A stretch of 64,000 bases of DNA from Sphingobium sp. SYK-6 (GTDB taxonomy: Bacteria; Pseudomonadota; Alphaproteobacteria; Sphingomonadales; Sphingomonadaceae). Under the pieces are notes generated by a model. It was not told the DNA's origin. It was given only the letters and a program-made list of their open reading frames with translations, and did not search any database. Positions 8,159 to 16,775 of the stretch are shown here, one piece after another. Positions within the stretch are counted from its first letter, which is position 1, and every line of letters begins with the position of its first letter. The DNA is taken from the NCBI RefSeq assembly GCF_000283515.1, contig NC_015974.1, forward strand, positions 1-64,000, read 5' to 3'. The translations under genes and the position numbers were made by a program.

Positions 8159-8816
8159 CTACGGGCGCCGATATGGGAGGGCGGCAATCCGATTGACCAA
8201 CGATCGAGGTAGAACCCTGCTCGCCAAATATGTGAGCTGGTTGCCCATCCCCGGTATGGCGAAGGATTGCCGATAAACCAGAACGTGGACTGCATGGGCC
8301 GCGCACCGGTCAACGTCCATCAAACCCAACCTCCCCCACTTCAAATCGCTGAGGGCAGCCATGTCTGTGTCGATTCCACCGGGTGCAAAAGACCCAACAC
8401 TCACTCCCGTCCCGGCAAGCTCCACGGAAAGCGCTCGCATGAGGGTGCTCACATAGGCTTTCGACGCGCCGTAGACCGCTTGGAAGGGCACGGATGTTTC
8501 GCCCGCCAGGCTCGACACGGCGATTACTGAGGATTCAAACGGCTGCTCCCTGAAAATCGCAATCAGGCGAGCCAGCAAATCCGTGAAACCGAGTATGTTT
8601 GTTTCAATTACCTCGGCATAAGTGTCGGCACGGCCTGCATCAAATGAACCAACGCTCGTCATTCCGGCAACCAACAAAGCGGCTGTTACTTGCAATTCTG
8701 CAACCTTAGCCGCGATTTTCTCCCTGCCCTCGATTTCACGTTGATCAGCCACTATAATCTCGCACGGCACATTGAACCGCTCGTCAATTTCGGTCTGTAG
8801 CTCCCGCAAGTTGTCG
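8159..8816 (-). pseudogene. Short-chain dehydrogenase/reductase, N-terminus removed by IS insertion
   Basis: The frame encodes the last two thirds of an SDR-family oxidoreductase: 'NILGFTDLLARL', the serine of 'VSSLAGE', and the catalytic YxxxK in 'YGASKAYVSTLMRA', followed by 'SFAPGGIDTDM'. The glycine-rich NAD(P)-binding start of the Rossmann fold is absent, because the frame runs into the IS3 element at 8817. It is therefore an inactive fragment. Substrate unknown. Confidence 0.75.
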
Positions 8817-8868
8817 TGGACTTGCCCCGGAAAAGTGGAGAGTTCCCTTGAGGTGAAAGGCGAACTCG

Positions 8869-9162
8869 ATGACGAAGCAGCGACGTTTCACGAAGGAATT
8901 CGAGGAGGAAGCGGTCCGACTGGTGGCGACCAGTGGACGCACGCAACGGGAGATAGCGGAGGATCTGGGTGTCGGGCTATCGACGCTGGTGCGCTGGATC
9001 GGCCGCAGCCGGGATCGTTTGGTGGAGGCACCCGGTCAAGCGCCGCAGGCAGATATGGCTGCCGAGTTGAAGCGGCTTCGGCGGGAGAACGAGATCCTCC
9101 GGCAGGAGCGTGACATACTGAAGCGGGCGACCGCTTTTTTCGCCCGGGAGGGAAGTCGATGA
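8869..9162 (+). CDS. IS3-family transposase OrfA
   Basis: The 97-residue protein binds the element ends through an N-terminal helix-turn-helix ('RRFTKEFEEEAVRLVATSG' and 'IAEDLGVGLSTLVRWI') and ends in a leucine-zipper coiled coil ('LKRLRRENEILRQERDILKR'). It overlaps orfB by four bases (ATGA). A run of six T just upstream could allow the frameshift that makes OrfAB in this family. Confidence 0.85.
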   Translation: MTKQRRFTKEFEEEAVRLVATSGRTQREIAEDLGVGLSTLVRWIGRSRDRLVEAPGQAPQADMAAELKRLRRENEILRQERDILKRATAFFAREGSR

Positions 9163-9752
9163 AGTTCACGCTCATCGATCGGGCGAGAAAGGATTTCCCG
9201 GTCCACCGCCTCTGCCAGGTACTCGGCGTCAGCCAGAGCGGCTATTTCGCCTGGAAGGATCGCCCGGCCAGTCGGCGCCAGCGCGACGACATGGTGATGC
9301 TGGCGCATGTCCGCTCGGGGTTCGCGCTGTCGAACGGCACGTACGGCAGTCCACGCATGACGCGCGAGTTGCAGGATGATGGCTTTGCCATCGGGCGGCG
9401 TCGCACGGCGCGGCTGATGCGCGAGAACGGCCTGCGCGCCCGGCAGAAGCGCCGGTTCAAACGGACGACCGACAGCGAACACGCCTGGCCGATCGCGCCG
9501 AACATCATCGACCAGGATTTCACCGTGACCGCGCCCAACCAGAAGTGGGGCGTCGACATCTCGTATGTCTGGACCAGAGAGGGGTGGCTCTATCTGGCCG
9601 TGGTCATCGACCTGTTCTCCCGTCGCGTCGTCGGCTGGGCTGTCGGCGACCGGCTGCACCGCGATCTCGCGCTGGCGGCGCTGCGCAAGGCCCTCGTCCT
9701 GCGGCGTCCGCCCCAAGGGCTCATTCATCATTCGGACCGCGGCAGCCAATAT
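9159..9752 (+). pseudogene. IS3-family transposase OrfB, truncated
   Basis: The integrase core is recognisable: the first catalytic Asp is in 'WGVDISYVWT' and the second in 'HHSDRGSQYG'. The third residue (Glu) and the C-terminal part are missing, because the mercury transposon joins at 9753; the last residues of the open frame are read from its terminal repeat. About 200 of the usual 280 or so residues remain, so the enzyme is dead. Confidence 0.8.
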
Positions 9753-9800
9753 GGCGTCACCTCAAGGTTTGTTCGCCAGACAACGATTTCTCGGACATAA
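9753..9800 (+). repeat. Left terminal inverted repeat of the mercury transposon
   Basis: It starts GGCGTCACCTCAAG and ends CGGACATAA, and pairs with 16312-16359 with about seven mismatches. The tnpA stop codon lies 12 bp further in, the normal spacing for a Tn3-type end. Confidence 0.85.
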
Positions 9801-9812
9801 GCGGAACATGGG

Positions 9813-12782
9813 CTACGCTACACGCTTCAACCGCGCCATTGGCTCGTTGAGTGGGTGGAATTCACCTGCTGGAAGTCGCCTGGCCTGCTCCCAGAGGTAA
9901 TCGCCGGTCAGACTGATGTGCGCCCAGCCCATCGGAGAAAGGTGCGCAAGCAGTGCCGCATCGAACGTCGTGCCGACAGCGTTGAGGTGCTGGGCGGCCC
10001 GGTCGAGATAGACCGTGTTCCAGTAGGAAATCGCCGCAATCAGCAGGTTCAGCCCAGATGCGCGAAATTCCTGATTTTCCAGCGAGCGATCGGTGAACCG
10101 ACCCTGCCGGTTGGTATAGATGGCGGCGGCAAGCGTGTGCCTCGCCTCGCCTTTGTTGAGACCGGCCTGACAGGCACGTCGCAGTTCCGGTTGTTCAAGC
10201 CAATCGAGCGTGAACAAAGTGCGCTCGATACGGCCCAGTTCAGCCAATGCAAAATCCAGCCTGTTCTGGCGTTTGTAGGCGGCAAGTTTTCGCAAGATTA
10301 CTGACGGCGCCACCGTGCCATCCTTGATTGAGGCGACAATCCTGACGATGTCATCCCAATCGGCCTCGATCGCTGCCGTTTTGATGGTGCGGCCCATCAG
10401 ATTTTCGATGCCCTTGTATGTCGATGGCGCAGCGATCGAACCCAGCTTGCGGTCGCCAATATCGCGCAGCCGGGGCGCGAAGCGGAACCCGAGTAGGTGG
10501 CAGAGTGCGAAAACATGATCGGTGGCGCCGCCGGTATCGGTATAGTGCTCATGCAACGGAAGGTTGCCGGCGCCCAGGACAAGCCCGTCGAGCACGTAAG
10601 GCGCTTCACCTGCCGTCGCGGACATGATCCGTGATCCGAATGATGCGAAGTGATCGGAAAGGTGAGAATAGATTTTCACGCCAGGTTCGGCGCCATATTT
10701 GGCATTGACGTCCGCCGCCCCTGAACGGCTCCGCCCCGACCGGAAGAACTGGCCATCGGACGACGAACTGGTGCCAGCGCCCCAATGCCGCGCGAAGGGT
10801 AATTCGTGATGGGCTGAGATGATCATGGCCAGCGCGGCCTGATAGTTCTCGGGTGAAAGATACCAGTTGTGGGTCCATGCGAGTTGGGCATAGCTGACGC
10901 CTTCGCTGGCATTGGCCATCCGCTCCAGCCCGAGGTTGGTGCCATCAGCCAGAATTGCGGCGAGTACCGTGCTGGGGTTGTCGTGCTCCTTGCCTGAGCG
11001 CAGGTCACGGAATGCGTTCAAAAAACCAGTGCGTTCGGCGACTTCAAGCAGCAGCTCGGTGATGCGCACGCGGGGAAGCAGGGTATCGAGCTTGCGATCG
11101 AGGGCTTCAGCTTCCGGTGGGGTGACAGGCGGCATTTGCTGAAGCTTGAGCCGGTCTCGTTCGAGCGACACTCCCTCAAGCTTGTTTGTTTTCAACTGCT
11201 TGGCAAATCGGCGCAGCCGCCAGTCAAGATTTCGTGCCCGGTCAGCGAGGTAGGATGCAGCATTTGAATCGAACGGAAGCACATCCGCCACTTTGGCGGC
11301 GTCGCGCCGACCCAGCAAATAGGCATCGAAGCGCTGATAGTTGCGGGTTCCCTCGATCCATACATCACCGGCGCGCAAACGATCACGCAAGGTTGCCATG
11401 ATCGCAATTTCATAACGTCGGCGGTCGATACGGCCGCTTTCGGTGATGAGACGCTTCCACTGCCGATTGGGGAATGGCAGTGGAACGCCATCGGGAAGGT
11501 CGCGCGACTTTCGTGTGTTCGCATCGCGAATGACATCGATGGCTTTGATCAGTGCCGTCCCTGTTCCAGACGCCTTGAAGGTGAAGGCGTCCAGAAATGC
11601 CGGGCTGAAACGCCGTAGCGTGGCGTAACGCTCGGTTGCCGTTACCAGTGCGTCCTCGCCGGCAAGATCAGCAAGGGCATCTACTTGGGCCTTTGCCGCA
11701 ACAAGCCGGTGCCAGCCCACCGCTTCGTCAATCAATTCGAGCGGATCGCCGCCATTCTGGACAGCCTCATCAAGTGCTGTAATCGTGGCGCCAAACAGCC
11801 GCATGAGTTGCCCCACCGACTGAATACTATCTTGGTAGCGACGCTCGCGCCCACGCCGCGCGCGCGTGAACATGCCGCCGATAAGTCGGTCAAACATTTG
11901 GATCGCGGCATCGGCAAGTCTGGCCTCAAGGTCGATCACTGCGGCCGTCAACGTCGCCCGCCTGCGATTGACGCTGTAATCCGAAAGCAGGAATGCCGGT
12001 GCCACGCCGCCCTCGCGGACAAATTGGGCAAAGCGGAATTCCGGAATGGCGCCCCCAACTACCGGGTGGATACCTATGCCGCGAACATAGCGCAGGCGCT
12101 CAAGCAAGCCATTGATATTGGCCGCAGTCGGGGCTTCTTCGAAATTACGCAACCACGCCAGCGGTGTCATGCCGAAATCCGGGTTGTTGATTACGAGTTC
12201 GTCTAGCCGTGTCAGTTCAGCAGAGCTGAGGCCTTCGACGATTGCGGCTGCGGCAGCTTTGCGTGCGCGTGCCCGGCCAGCAAGACCGGCGCGTTCCAGT
12301 GTGTCGCCTGACGGAAGAATGAACCGCTCACCCTTCAGGCCAACCATGAGGGCGCGAACAATCGGTTCACCTCTGTCTGTATACTCGGCGGCTTGCGCGG
12401 CAAGATTCAGGGCAAGTGCCAGGTCGCCGCGTCGAAACGGGCGTATGCCAAGATAACGCGCCACGAGATCGGCATGATCGGTACGGGTTTGCGCGCGCTG
12501 ACCATATGCAGAGAAGGAGGAAGGATCGACGAATAACTGTGCCGCGAGGTACTGAAGAATGACGTCGGGAAGCCCGATCTCGGGTTGCAGACCAAAGCCG
12601 GGATGTCGCATCAAAGCGATTTGTGCAGCCAGACCGAGGCGATTTGCTGGACCATAGCGGCGCCCAACCAATTCAACATCTTCCGCAGAAAGGGTATAAT
12701 GCCCAATGATCGCGGTTTCTTGGACAGGAGGATCGAACAGGCGCCGGCGCTCGTCTCCGGTCAGAAGTCGGCGTCGTGCCAT
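9813..12782 (-). CDS. tnpA: Tn3-family transposase TnpA
   Basis: The 989-residue DDE transposase catalyses replicative transposition. The start (MARRRLLTGDERRRLF) and length fit the family. Catalytic region signatures are 'SSSDGQFF' (first Asp), 'YTDTGGATDHVFALC' (second Asp) and the C-terminal 'NLLIAAISYWNTVYLDRA' following the family's Glu region. I chose the ATG at 12782, where homology begins; the open frame extends 44 codons upstream without it. merA ends 91 bp upstream on the same strand, so mer transcription could read into tnpA. Confidence 0.92.
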   Translation of the reverse strand: MARRRLLTGDERRRLFDPPVQETAIIGHYTLSAEDVELVGRRYGPANRLGLAAQIALMRHPGFGLQPEIGLPDVILQYLAAQLFVDPSSFSAYGQRAQTRTDHADLVARYLGIRPFRRGDLALALNLAAQAAEYTDRGEPIVRALMVGLKGERFILPSGDTLERAGLAGRARARKAAAAAIVEGLSSAELTRLDELVINNPDFGMTPLAWLRNFEEAPTAANINGLLERLRYVRGIGIHPVVGGAIPEFRFAQFVREGGVAPAFLLSDYSVNRRRATLTAAVIDLEARLADAAIQMFDRLIGGMFTRARRGRERRYQDSIQSVGQLMRLFGATITALDEAVQNGGDPLELIDEAVGWHRLVAAKAQVDALADLAGEDALVTATERYATLRRFSPAFLDAFTFKASGTGTALIKAIDVIRDANTRKSRDLPDGVPLPFPNRQWKRLITESGRIDRRRYEIAIMATLRDRLRAGDVWIEGTRNYQRFDAYLLGRRDAAKVADVLPFDSNAASYLADRARNLDWRLRRFAKQLKTNKLEGVSLERDRLKLQQMPPVTPPEAEALDRKLDTLLPRVRITELLLEVAERTGFLNAFRDLRSGKEHDNPSTVLAAILADGTNLGLERMANASEGVSYAQLAWTHNWYLSPENYQAALAMIISAHHELPFARHWGAGTSSSSDGQFFRSGRSRSGAADVNAKYGAEPGVKIYSHLSDHFASFGSRIMSATAGEAPYVLDGLVLGAGNLPLHEHYTDTGGATDHVFALCHLLGFRFAPRLRDIGDRKLGSIAAPSTYKGIENLMGRTIKTAAIEADWDDIVRIVASIKDGTVAPSVILRKLAAYKRQNRLDFALAELGRIERTLFTLDWLEQPELRRACQAGLNKGEARHTLAAAIYTNRQGRFTDRSLENQEFRASGLNLLIAAISYWNTVYLDRAAQHLNAVGTTFDAALLAHLSPMGWAHISLTGDYLWEQARRLPAGEFHPLNEPMARLKRVA

Positions 12783-12873
12783 TTTGCTCTCCCGCTGAGG
12801 CGAATAACAAAATTGACACCAAAGCGGCTTGCACTGGAGGGAGGCCATTCGTTGCCGGTTGATCCCCGAGCAA

Positions 12874-14292
12874 TCACCCGGCGCAGCAAGACAGTTTGGC
12901 GACATCCTTATCAAACGTTTGGGCCGCCAGTTTGAGGCCTTCCACAGTGGTCAGGTAAGGAAATATCGTTGCACCCAATTCCAGGGTGGTCATGCCGTGT
13001 TTGATCGCCAGCACCAGTGTCTGGATCGAATCCGCGCCTTCGGGTGCCATGATCTGGCCGCCCAGCAAACGGTCGTTCGCCTTGTCGGCAATCAGTTTGA
13101 TGAGACCCCGCGTATCGCGTGCTGCCAGTGCCCTTGGCACAGCATCGAGCGGGAGCAGCGAAACCTTGATGTCCAGGCCTTGCGCCCGTGCTGTCGTTTC
13201 AGTGAGGCCGGCGCTGGCGACTTGCGGGTCGGTGAAGACGACGGATGGCATGGAGGAATTGTCGTAGCGGTATTGGTTGCCCGTCACCGCGTTGCGCGCG
13301 GCCAGTTTTGCGCCATAGGCGGCCATGTAGACGAACTGGTCCCGTCCCGTTACATCGCCCGCCGCGTAAATGCCTGGAACCGACGTTTCGAGGTGGTCAT
13401 CGACGACGATTCCACCATTACGGGCAAGCACTATGCCGCGCTCCTCCAGCCCAAGCCCGTCGCTATTGGGTCGGCGTCCGGTGGCGATGAGCACCTGTTC
13501 CGCCGCGACGGTGTCACAATGCCCCTCGCAGGTCAATTCGACCCCGCTCTGTGTTTGGGCGATACGCTGATAGCCGACACCTGCGCAAACCCGCACGCCC
13601 TCGGCTTCCAAATAGTTTTTCAGCGCGGCACTCACTTCCGGGTCCATTTCGGGGAGCAGGCGGCTTCGGCAGCAGATGGTGACATCAACGCCCAGACGCG
13701 AAAACATCTGTCCCAGTTCTACCCCGATCACCCCGCCACCGATCACCAGCAGCGATTTGGGCAAGCGATCCAGCGCCAGCGCCGATGTGCTGGTTAGGTA
13801 GGGCACGCTGTCCATCCCCGGAATCGGCGGCACGGCGGCGTGCGCACCCATCGCCAATATGACCTTGCCGACCTTCATGGGCGCATCGCCGACAATCAGC
13901 GCACCATCGGCAAAGCGTGCCTTGCCCTCGATATAGCTCACACCGTCATAGGCGGGCAGCAGATCGACATATTTTTTTTGGCGCAGCGTCGTGACAAGAT
14001 CGTCCTTCGACGCCGCCAATACGGACCAGTCATCCATCTGGACAGCGCCCCCAAGGCCGGGAAAGCGCGCGGCGGCAAGCCCACCATGCACCGCTTCGGC
14101 GGCGCGGATCAGCGTCTTGGAAGGAACGCAGCCAACATTGACACAGGTGCCGCCAATCGTGCCGTGACCGACGAGCGCCACTTTCGCGCCCAGATCGGCA
14201 GCGGCGATCGCGGCGGAGAACCCGGCAGAACCCGCGCCGATGACGGCCACGTCAAATCCTTCCTGCCCGGGGCGGTTGCAACAGTCGTTCAT
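12874..14292 (-). CDS. merA: Mercuric reductase MerA, short form
   Basis: This cytoplasmic flavoenzyme reduces Hg(II) to volatile Hg(0) with NADPH. The 472 residues include the FAD-binding 'VAVIGAGSAGFSAAIAA', the redox-active disulfide 'GGTCVNVGCVPSK', the NADPH-binding 'LLVIGGGVIGVELGQMF', and the C-terminal mercury-binding Cys pair 'LSCCAG'. The N-terminal heavy-metal-associated domain found in many MerA proteins is absent, but a Cys pair remains at the start (MNDCCN). It is the last gene of merT-merP-merA. Confidence 0.95.
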   Translation of the reverse strand: MNDCCNRPGQEGFDVAVIGAGSAGFSAAIAAADLGAKVALVGHGTIGGTCVNVGCVPSKTLIRAAEAVHGGLAAARFPGLGGAVQMDDWSVLAASKDDLVTTLRQKKYVDLLPAYDGVSYIEGKARFADGALIVGDAPMKVGKVILAMGAHAAVPPIPGMDSVPYLTSTSALALDRLPKSLLVIGGGVIGVELGQMFSRLGVDVTICCRSRLLPEMDPEVSAALKNYLEAEGVRVCAGVGYQRIAQTQSGVELTCEGHCDTVAAEQVLIATGRRPNSDGLGLEERGIVLARNGGIVVDDHLETSVPGIYAAGDVTGRDQFVYMAAYGAKLAARNAVTGNQYRYDNSSMPSVVFTDPQVASAGLTETTARAQGLDIKVSLLPLDAVPRALAARDTRGLIKLIADKANDRLLGGQIMAPEGADSIQTLVLAIKHGMTTLELGATIFPYLTTVEGLKLAAQTFDKDVAKLSCCAG

Positions 14293-14329
14293 TGCTTATC
14301 GCTTTCTTGAGGCGCTGGCGGCGCCCCGC

Positions 14330-14659
14330 TCAGTTTTGAATAGCGCGCGCCGGATAACCCGCGTTGGTTGATGCAGCGGCAATCGCAGCAGCATTGGTGC
14401 GGCGCGGGTTATAGGTTGCGCGCGCGGTCTTGGCTGCGAAATCGACCGTGACCGCCGTTACCCCGGCGACGCCTTCCATCGCCTTCTTCACGGTGATCGG
14501 GCAGGTGGCGCAGGTCATGTTCTCTATGGCAAAGGTGGTTTGCTTCTGAGCGGTTGCGGTAGCCGCGGGGCGATCTTGCGCCGTGCCACTAACTGCATAG
14601 GCGACCCCGCCGCCAGCCATAGCCAGCACGGCCATAGCGATACATACTGTCTTTTTCAT
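14330..14659 (-). CDS. merP: Periplasmic mercury-binding protein MerP
   Basis: The 109-residue protein has a signal peptide and one heavy-metal-associated domain with the 'MTCATCPITVKKAM' Cys pair, which passes Hg(II) to MerT. It lies 12 bp after merT and 37 bp before merA on the same strand. Residues 28-45 form an Ala/Thr/Gln-rich linker between signal peptide and domain. Confidence 0.92.
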   Translation of the reverse strand: MKKTVCIAMAVLAMAGGGVAYAVSGTAQDRPAATATAQKQTTFAIENMTCATCPITVKKAMEGVAGVTAVTVDFAAKTARATYNPRRTNAAAIAAASTNAGYPARAIQN

Positions 14660-14671
14660 GGGTATTTCCTT

Positions 14672-15067
14672 TCAATAGAACCAGGGTGCCCACCAGTCGA
14701 TGGTGAGCGCCAGGATGGCGACGGCAAGGCCCAGCCACAGCACCGCCTTGGTGGTCCAAGCCGATTGTGGACGAGCGCAGTAGGAACCGTCTTCACAGGG
14801 CGGTTTCGGCTTGAAATAGACATGCCAGAAGCCGTAGCCGAGCAGCGCGAGCGTTACGCCTGCGACATAGGGCTTGTAAGGTTCGAGCGCCGTCAGGTTG
14901 GCGATCCACGCGCCGGAAATTCCGAGCATAACCAACAGTAGCGGGACGACGCAGCAAGCCGAGGCGAGCCCCGCGCCGATCAATGCGCCCGCCGCAACCC
15001 AGTTTGCCTGCTTCGGCTCGTGGTTTTCGGTGAGGGCTGGCTGTCCCGCTTCCGGCGTTGAGACCAT
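14672..15067 (-). CDS. merT: Mercuric ion transporter MerT
   Basis: The 131-residue inner-membrane protein imports Hg(II) and delivers it to MerA. It has three predicted membrane segments. The first contains the Cys pair 'ASACCVVPLLLVMLG', and the loop between the second and third carries 'CEDGSYC'. The start at 15067 (MVSTPEAG) is chosen because the promoter and operator occupy 15102-15132; the open frame upstream of it crosses the operator. Confidence 0.92.
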   Translation of the reverse strand: MVSTPEAGQPALTENHEPKQANWVAAGALIGAGLASACCVVPLLLVMLGISGAWIANLTALEPYKPYVAGVTLALLGYGFWHVYFKPKPPCEDGSYCARPQSAWTTKAVLWLGLAVAILALTIDWWAPWFY

Positions 15068-15101
15068 GGCTTGAATCCCTTGTTCCAACTGAGTGATTCG
15101 C

Positions 15102-15132
15102 AGTGTAGGCTCTGTAGCCACTACAGACTCAA
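15102..15132 (-). promoter_or_regulatory. MerR-controlled mer promoter and operator
   Basis: On the minus strand TTGAGT (15127-15132) and TACACT (15102-15107) are separated by 19 bp, the long spacer typical of MerR-regulated promoters. Within the spacer lies the perfect dyad CTGTAG-TGG-CTACAG, the expected MerR site. It would drive merT-merP-merA and lies beside the divergent merR start. Confidence 0.85.
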
Positions 15133-15143
15133 GAGGTATTTTC

Positions 15144-15566
15144 ATGGAGCAACAGGTCGGCATCTTGCGTGCCCAGCTTGCCCGGAAAACAGGCTGCAAT
15201 CTCGAAACCATCCGCTATTACGAGAAGGTGGGATTGCTGCCGGGGCCGCCTCGCAGTTCCAACGGCTACCGCGTCTATTCGCCGGAACTGGTGCAAAGGT
15301 TGCAGTTCATCCTGCGCGCGCGCGACCTTGGCTATGCAATGGATGAGATACGGTCATTGTTGTCGCTCACCGATACCGGTGCACAAACCTGCGCGGAGGT
15401 TATGGCGAGAACCGAACTCCACCTTGAAGATGTCCGCCGCCGCATTGCAGATTTGCAGAAGATAGAGGTGACGCTGGCGACCACGTTAGCCAGATGCACT
15501 GGAGATGACGTTGCCGAATGTCCCATCCTGGAAGCACTCCAGTTTTTACCCCATCAAGGCAATTGA
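15144..15566 (+). CDS. merR: Mercury-responsive regulator MerR
   Basis: The 140-residue protein has a MerR helix-turn-helix ('CNLETIRYYEKVGLLPGPPR'), a dimerisation helix, and three Cys placed as in Hg(II) sensors: 'QTCAEVMART', 'LARCTGDD' and 'AECPILEAL'. It should repress the divergent mer promoter without metal and untwist it when mercury binds. The start at 15144 (MEQQVG) lies 11 bp beyond the operator, so the longer open frame upstream is not used. Confidence 0.92.
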   Translation: MEQQVGILRAQLARKTGCNLETIRYYEKVGLLPGPPRSSNGYRVYSPELVQRLQFILRARDLGYAMDEIRSLLSLTDTGAQTCAEVMARTELHLEDVRRRIADLQKIEVTLATTLARCTGDDVAECPILEALQFLPHQGN

Positions 15567-15736
15567 CGCCATCTTTGAGGGATTTGATTTTGTGATGTCA
15601 GCTTGGAGTATAGCCTAACCGGACGTCAGGGCGCTACCGCGGTTTCTGTCAGATTAGGGTACTAAACGGAATTTGTTGACGAATGTCGTTGCGTATCATA
15701 GATTTCAACCTGACATTTTGATGGAGAGAGTGCGCA
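15567..15736. other. Probable resolution (res) site region of the mercury transposon
   Basis: This 170-bp gene-free stretch lies directly upstream of tnpR, where Tn3-family res sites are found. It contains TGTC/GACA half-site-like pieces such as TGTCAGATTA near 15648 and CTGACATT near 15711. Sub-sites cannot be assigned by eye. Confidence 0.4.
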
Positions 15737-16297
15737 GTGAAGGGGCAACGGATCGGCTATGTCCGGGTCAGCACGTTCGATCAGAATGTGGATCGCCAAT
15801 TGGAAGGTCAGTCGCTCGATCGGACCTTCACCGACAAGGCATCGGGCAAGGACGTCAACCGCCCCCAGCTTGAGGCTCTGCTCACTTTCGCCCGCGAAGG
15901 CGATACCGTCGTCGTCCACAGCATGGATCGGTTGGCCCGCAATCTGGATGACCTGCGCAAGCTGGTCCAGGGCCTCACCAAGCGAGGTATCCGGATCGAG
16001 TTTGAGAAGGAAAGCCTGTCCTTCTCGGGGGAGGACTCCCCGATGGCCAATCTGATGCTCTCGGTCATGGGTGCGTTTGCTGAGTTCGAGCGCGCCCTGA
16101 TCCGCGAACGGCAACGCGAAGGCATTGCGATCGCTCGGCAGCGCGGCGCCTATCGGGGGCGGAAACGGTCGCTCTCGGATGAGATGATTGCCGATCTGCA
16201 CCGCCGCGTTGCCGCCGGTGAACGCAAGGCGACCATCGCGCGCGACATGGGCATCAGCCGCGAAACCCTCTACCAGTACCTTCGCGCCGCTGCCTGA
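15737..16297 (+). CDS. tnpR: Serine resolvase TnpR
   Basis: The 186-residue site-specific recombinase resolves transposon cointegrates. The catalytic Ser is in 'GYVRVSTFDQN' near the N-terminus, with 'VVVHSMDRLARNLDDLRKLV' and 'GAFAEFERALIRERQREGI' of the catalytic domain, and a C-terminal helix-turn-helix ('KATIARDMGISRETLYQYL'). The start is GTG. It sits next to the right terminal repeat, at the opposite end of the element from tnpA. Confidence 0.92.
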   Translation: MKGQRIGYVRVSTFDQNVDRQLEGQSLDRTFTDKASGKDVNRPQLEALLTFAREGDTVVVHSMDRLARNLDDLRKLVQGLTKRGIRIEFEKESLSFSGEDSPMANLMLSVMGAFAEFERALIRERQREGIAIARQRGAYRGRKRSLSDEMIADLHRRVAAGERKATIARDMGISRETLYQYLRAAA

Positions 16298-16311
16298 CAC
16301 CAATGTTCACA

Positions 16312-16359
16312 TTATGTCCGGAAAATCGTTGTTCAGCGTACAAAGCTTGAGGTGACGCC
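16312..16359 (-). repeat. Right terminal inverted repeat of the mercury transposon
   Basis: Read on the minus strand it begins GGCGTCACCTCAAG, the same as the left end, and ends CGGACATAA. It starts 14 bp after the tnpR stop. Confidence 0.85.
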
Positions 16360-16505
16360 CTGTAGGCCACGAGGACCGCGCCGGCAGCGATCAGGGCCAC
16401 GCCCAGCCAGTTAGACCCGGACAGACGTTCGCCGAGGAACACTACCCCGAACACCGCAACGAGCACGACGCTCAACTTGTCGATCGGCGCGACCCGTGCG
16501 GCTTG
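16360..16505 (-). pseudogene. EamA/DMT-type transporter C-terminal remnant
   Basis: The minus-strand frame encodes 'ARVAPIDKLSVVLVAVFGVV' and then 'FLGERLSGSNWLG' and 'LIAAGAVLVAYRA', the last two membrane helices of a drug/metabolite transporter of the EamA type. The front is missing (an in-frame TGA precedes it, next to the CBS fragment), and the tail runs into the transposon end at 16359. It is a relic truncated on both sides. Confidence 0.6.
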
Positions 16506-16511
16506 CCACGC

Positions 16512-16775
16512 TCATAGAAAAGCGCCGCGTCGAGCGAGAAGGTAGCGCCGTCGCACATAGCTTTCCGAGACGATGCCCAAGACGCGGTGATCGGCGGACA
16601 GCACCGCCAGCTCGCCCGTGCGCGCCTCGTCAAAGCTCGCCATGACCGCGCTGATGTCCATGTCGGGAGAGAACGCCTCGCTCGCGCGGAGCCATCCCCG
16701 GAAGTCGCGGGCCAGCAGGCGCGTACACCGACGCGACAGGACCTGGACGGCCGCCATGCGCCGGGCGTCGATCAT
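16512..16775 (-). pseudogene. CBS-domain fragment, possibly from a ClC-type chloride channel
   Basis: The 87-residue frame resembles one CBS domain ('VMASFDEARTGELAVLSADH', 'VLGIVSESYVRRRYLLARRG'), like the last CBS repeat of ClC chloride channels. The membrane part is not present. The first codon overlaps the lgt stop (ATGA), so it could be translated as a stand-alone CBS protein, but it looks like the tail of a deleted gene. Confidence 0.5.

Larger units (their letters stand above)
8817..9752 (+). mobile_element. IS3-family insertion sequence, right end lost
   Basis: The left end is placed at TGGACTTGCCCCGG (8817), where the dehydrogenase frame breaks off. It carries orfA and orfB. orfB is interrupted at 9752, exactly where the Tn3-family terminal repeat starts, so the right end and the last catalytic residue are missing. 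The element cannot move by itself. Confidence 0.8.
9753..16359. mobile_element. Tn3-family mercury-resistance transposon
   Basis: The 6.6-kb element is bounded by inverted repeats at 9753-9800 and 16312-16359. Both begin GGCGTCACCTCAAG, and about 41 of 48 positions agree. It carries tnpA, merA, merP and merT on the minus strand and merR and tnpR on the plus strand. The five bases outside the ends (AATAT and CTGTA) do not match, so no target duplication is left. The left flank is an IS3 orfB and the right flank a transporter remnant, so sequence was probably lost or exchanged after insertion. Confidence 0.85.

Noticed and set aside
15068-15211. Longer N-terminus for MerT
   Set aside because: It would be translated from DNA that holds the mer promoter and the merR start.
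9748-16364. Five-base target duplication of the mercury transposon
   Set aside because: AATAT on the left and CTGTA on the right do not match.
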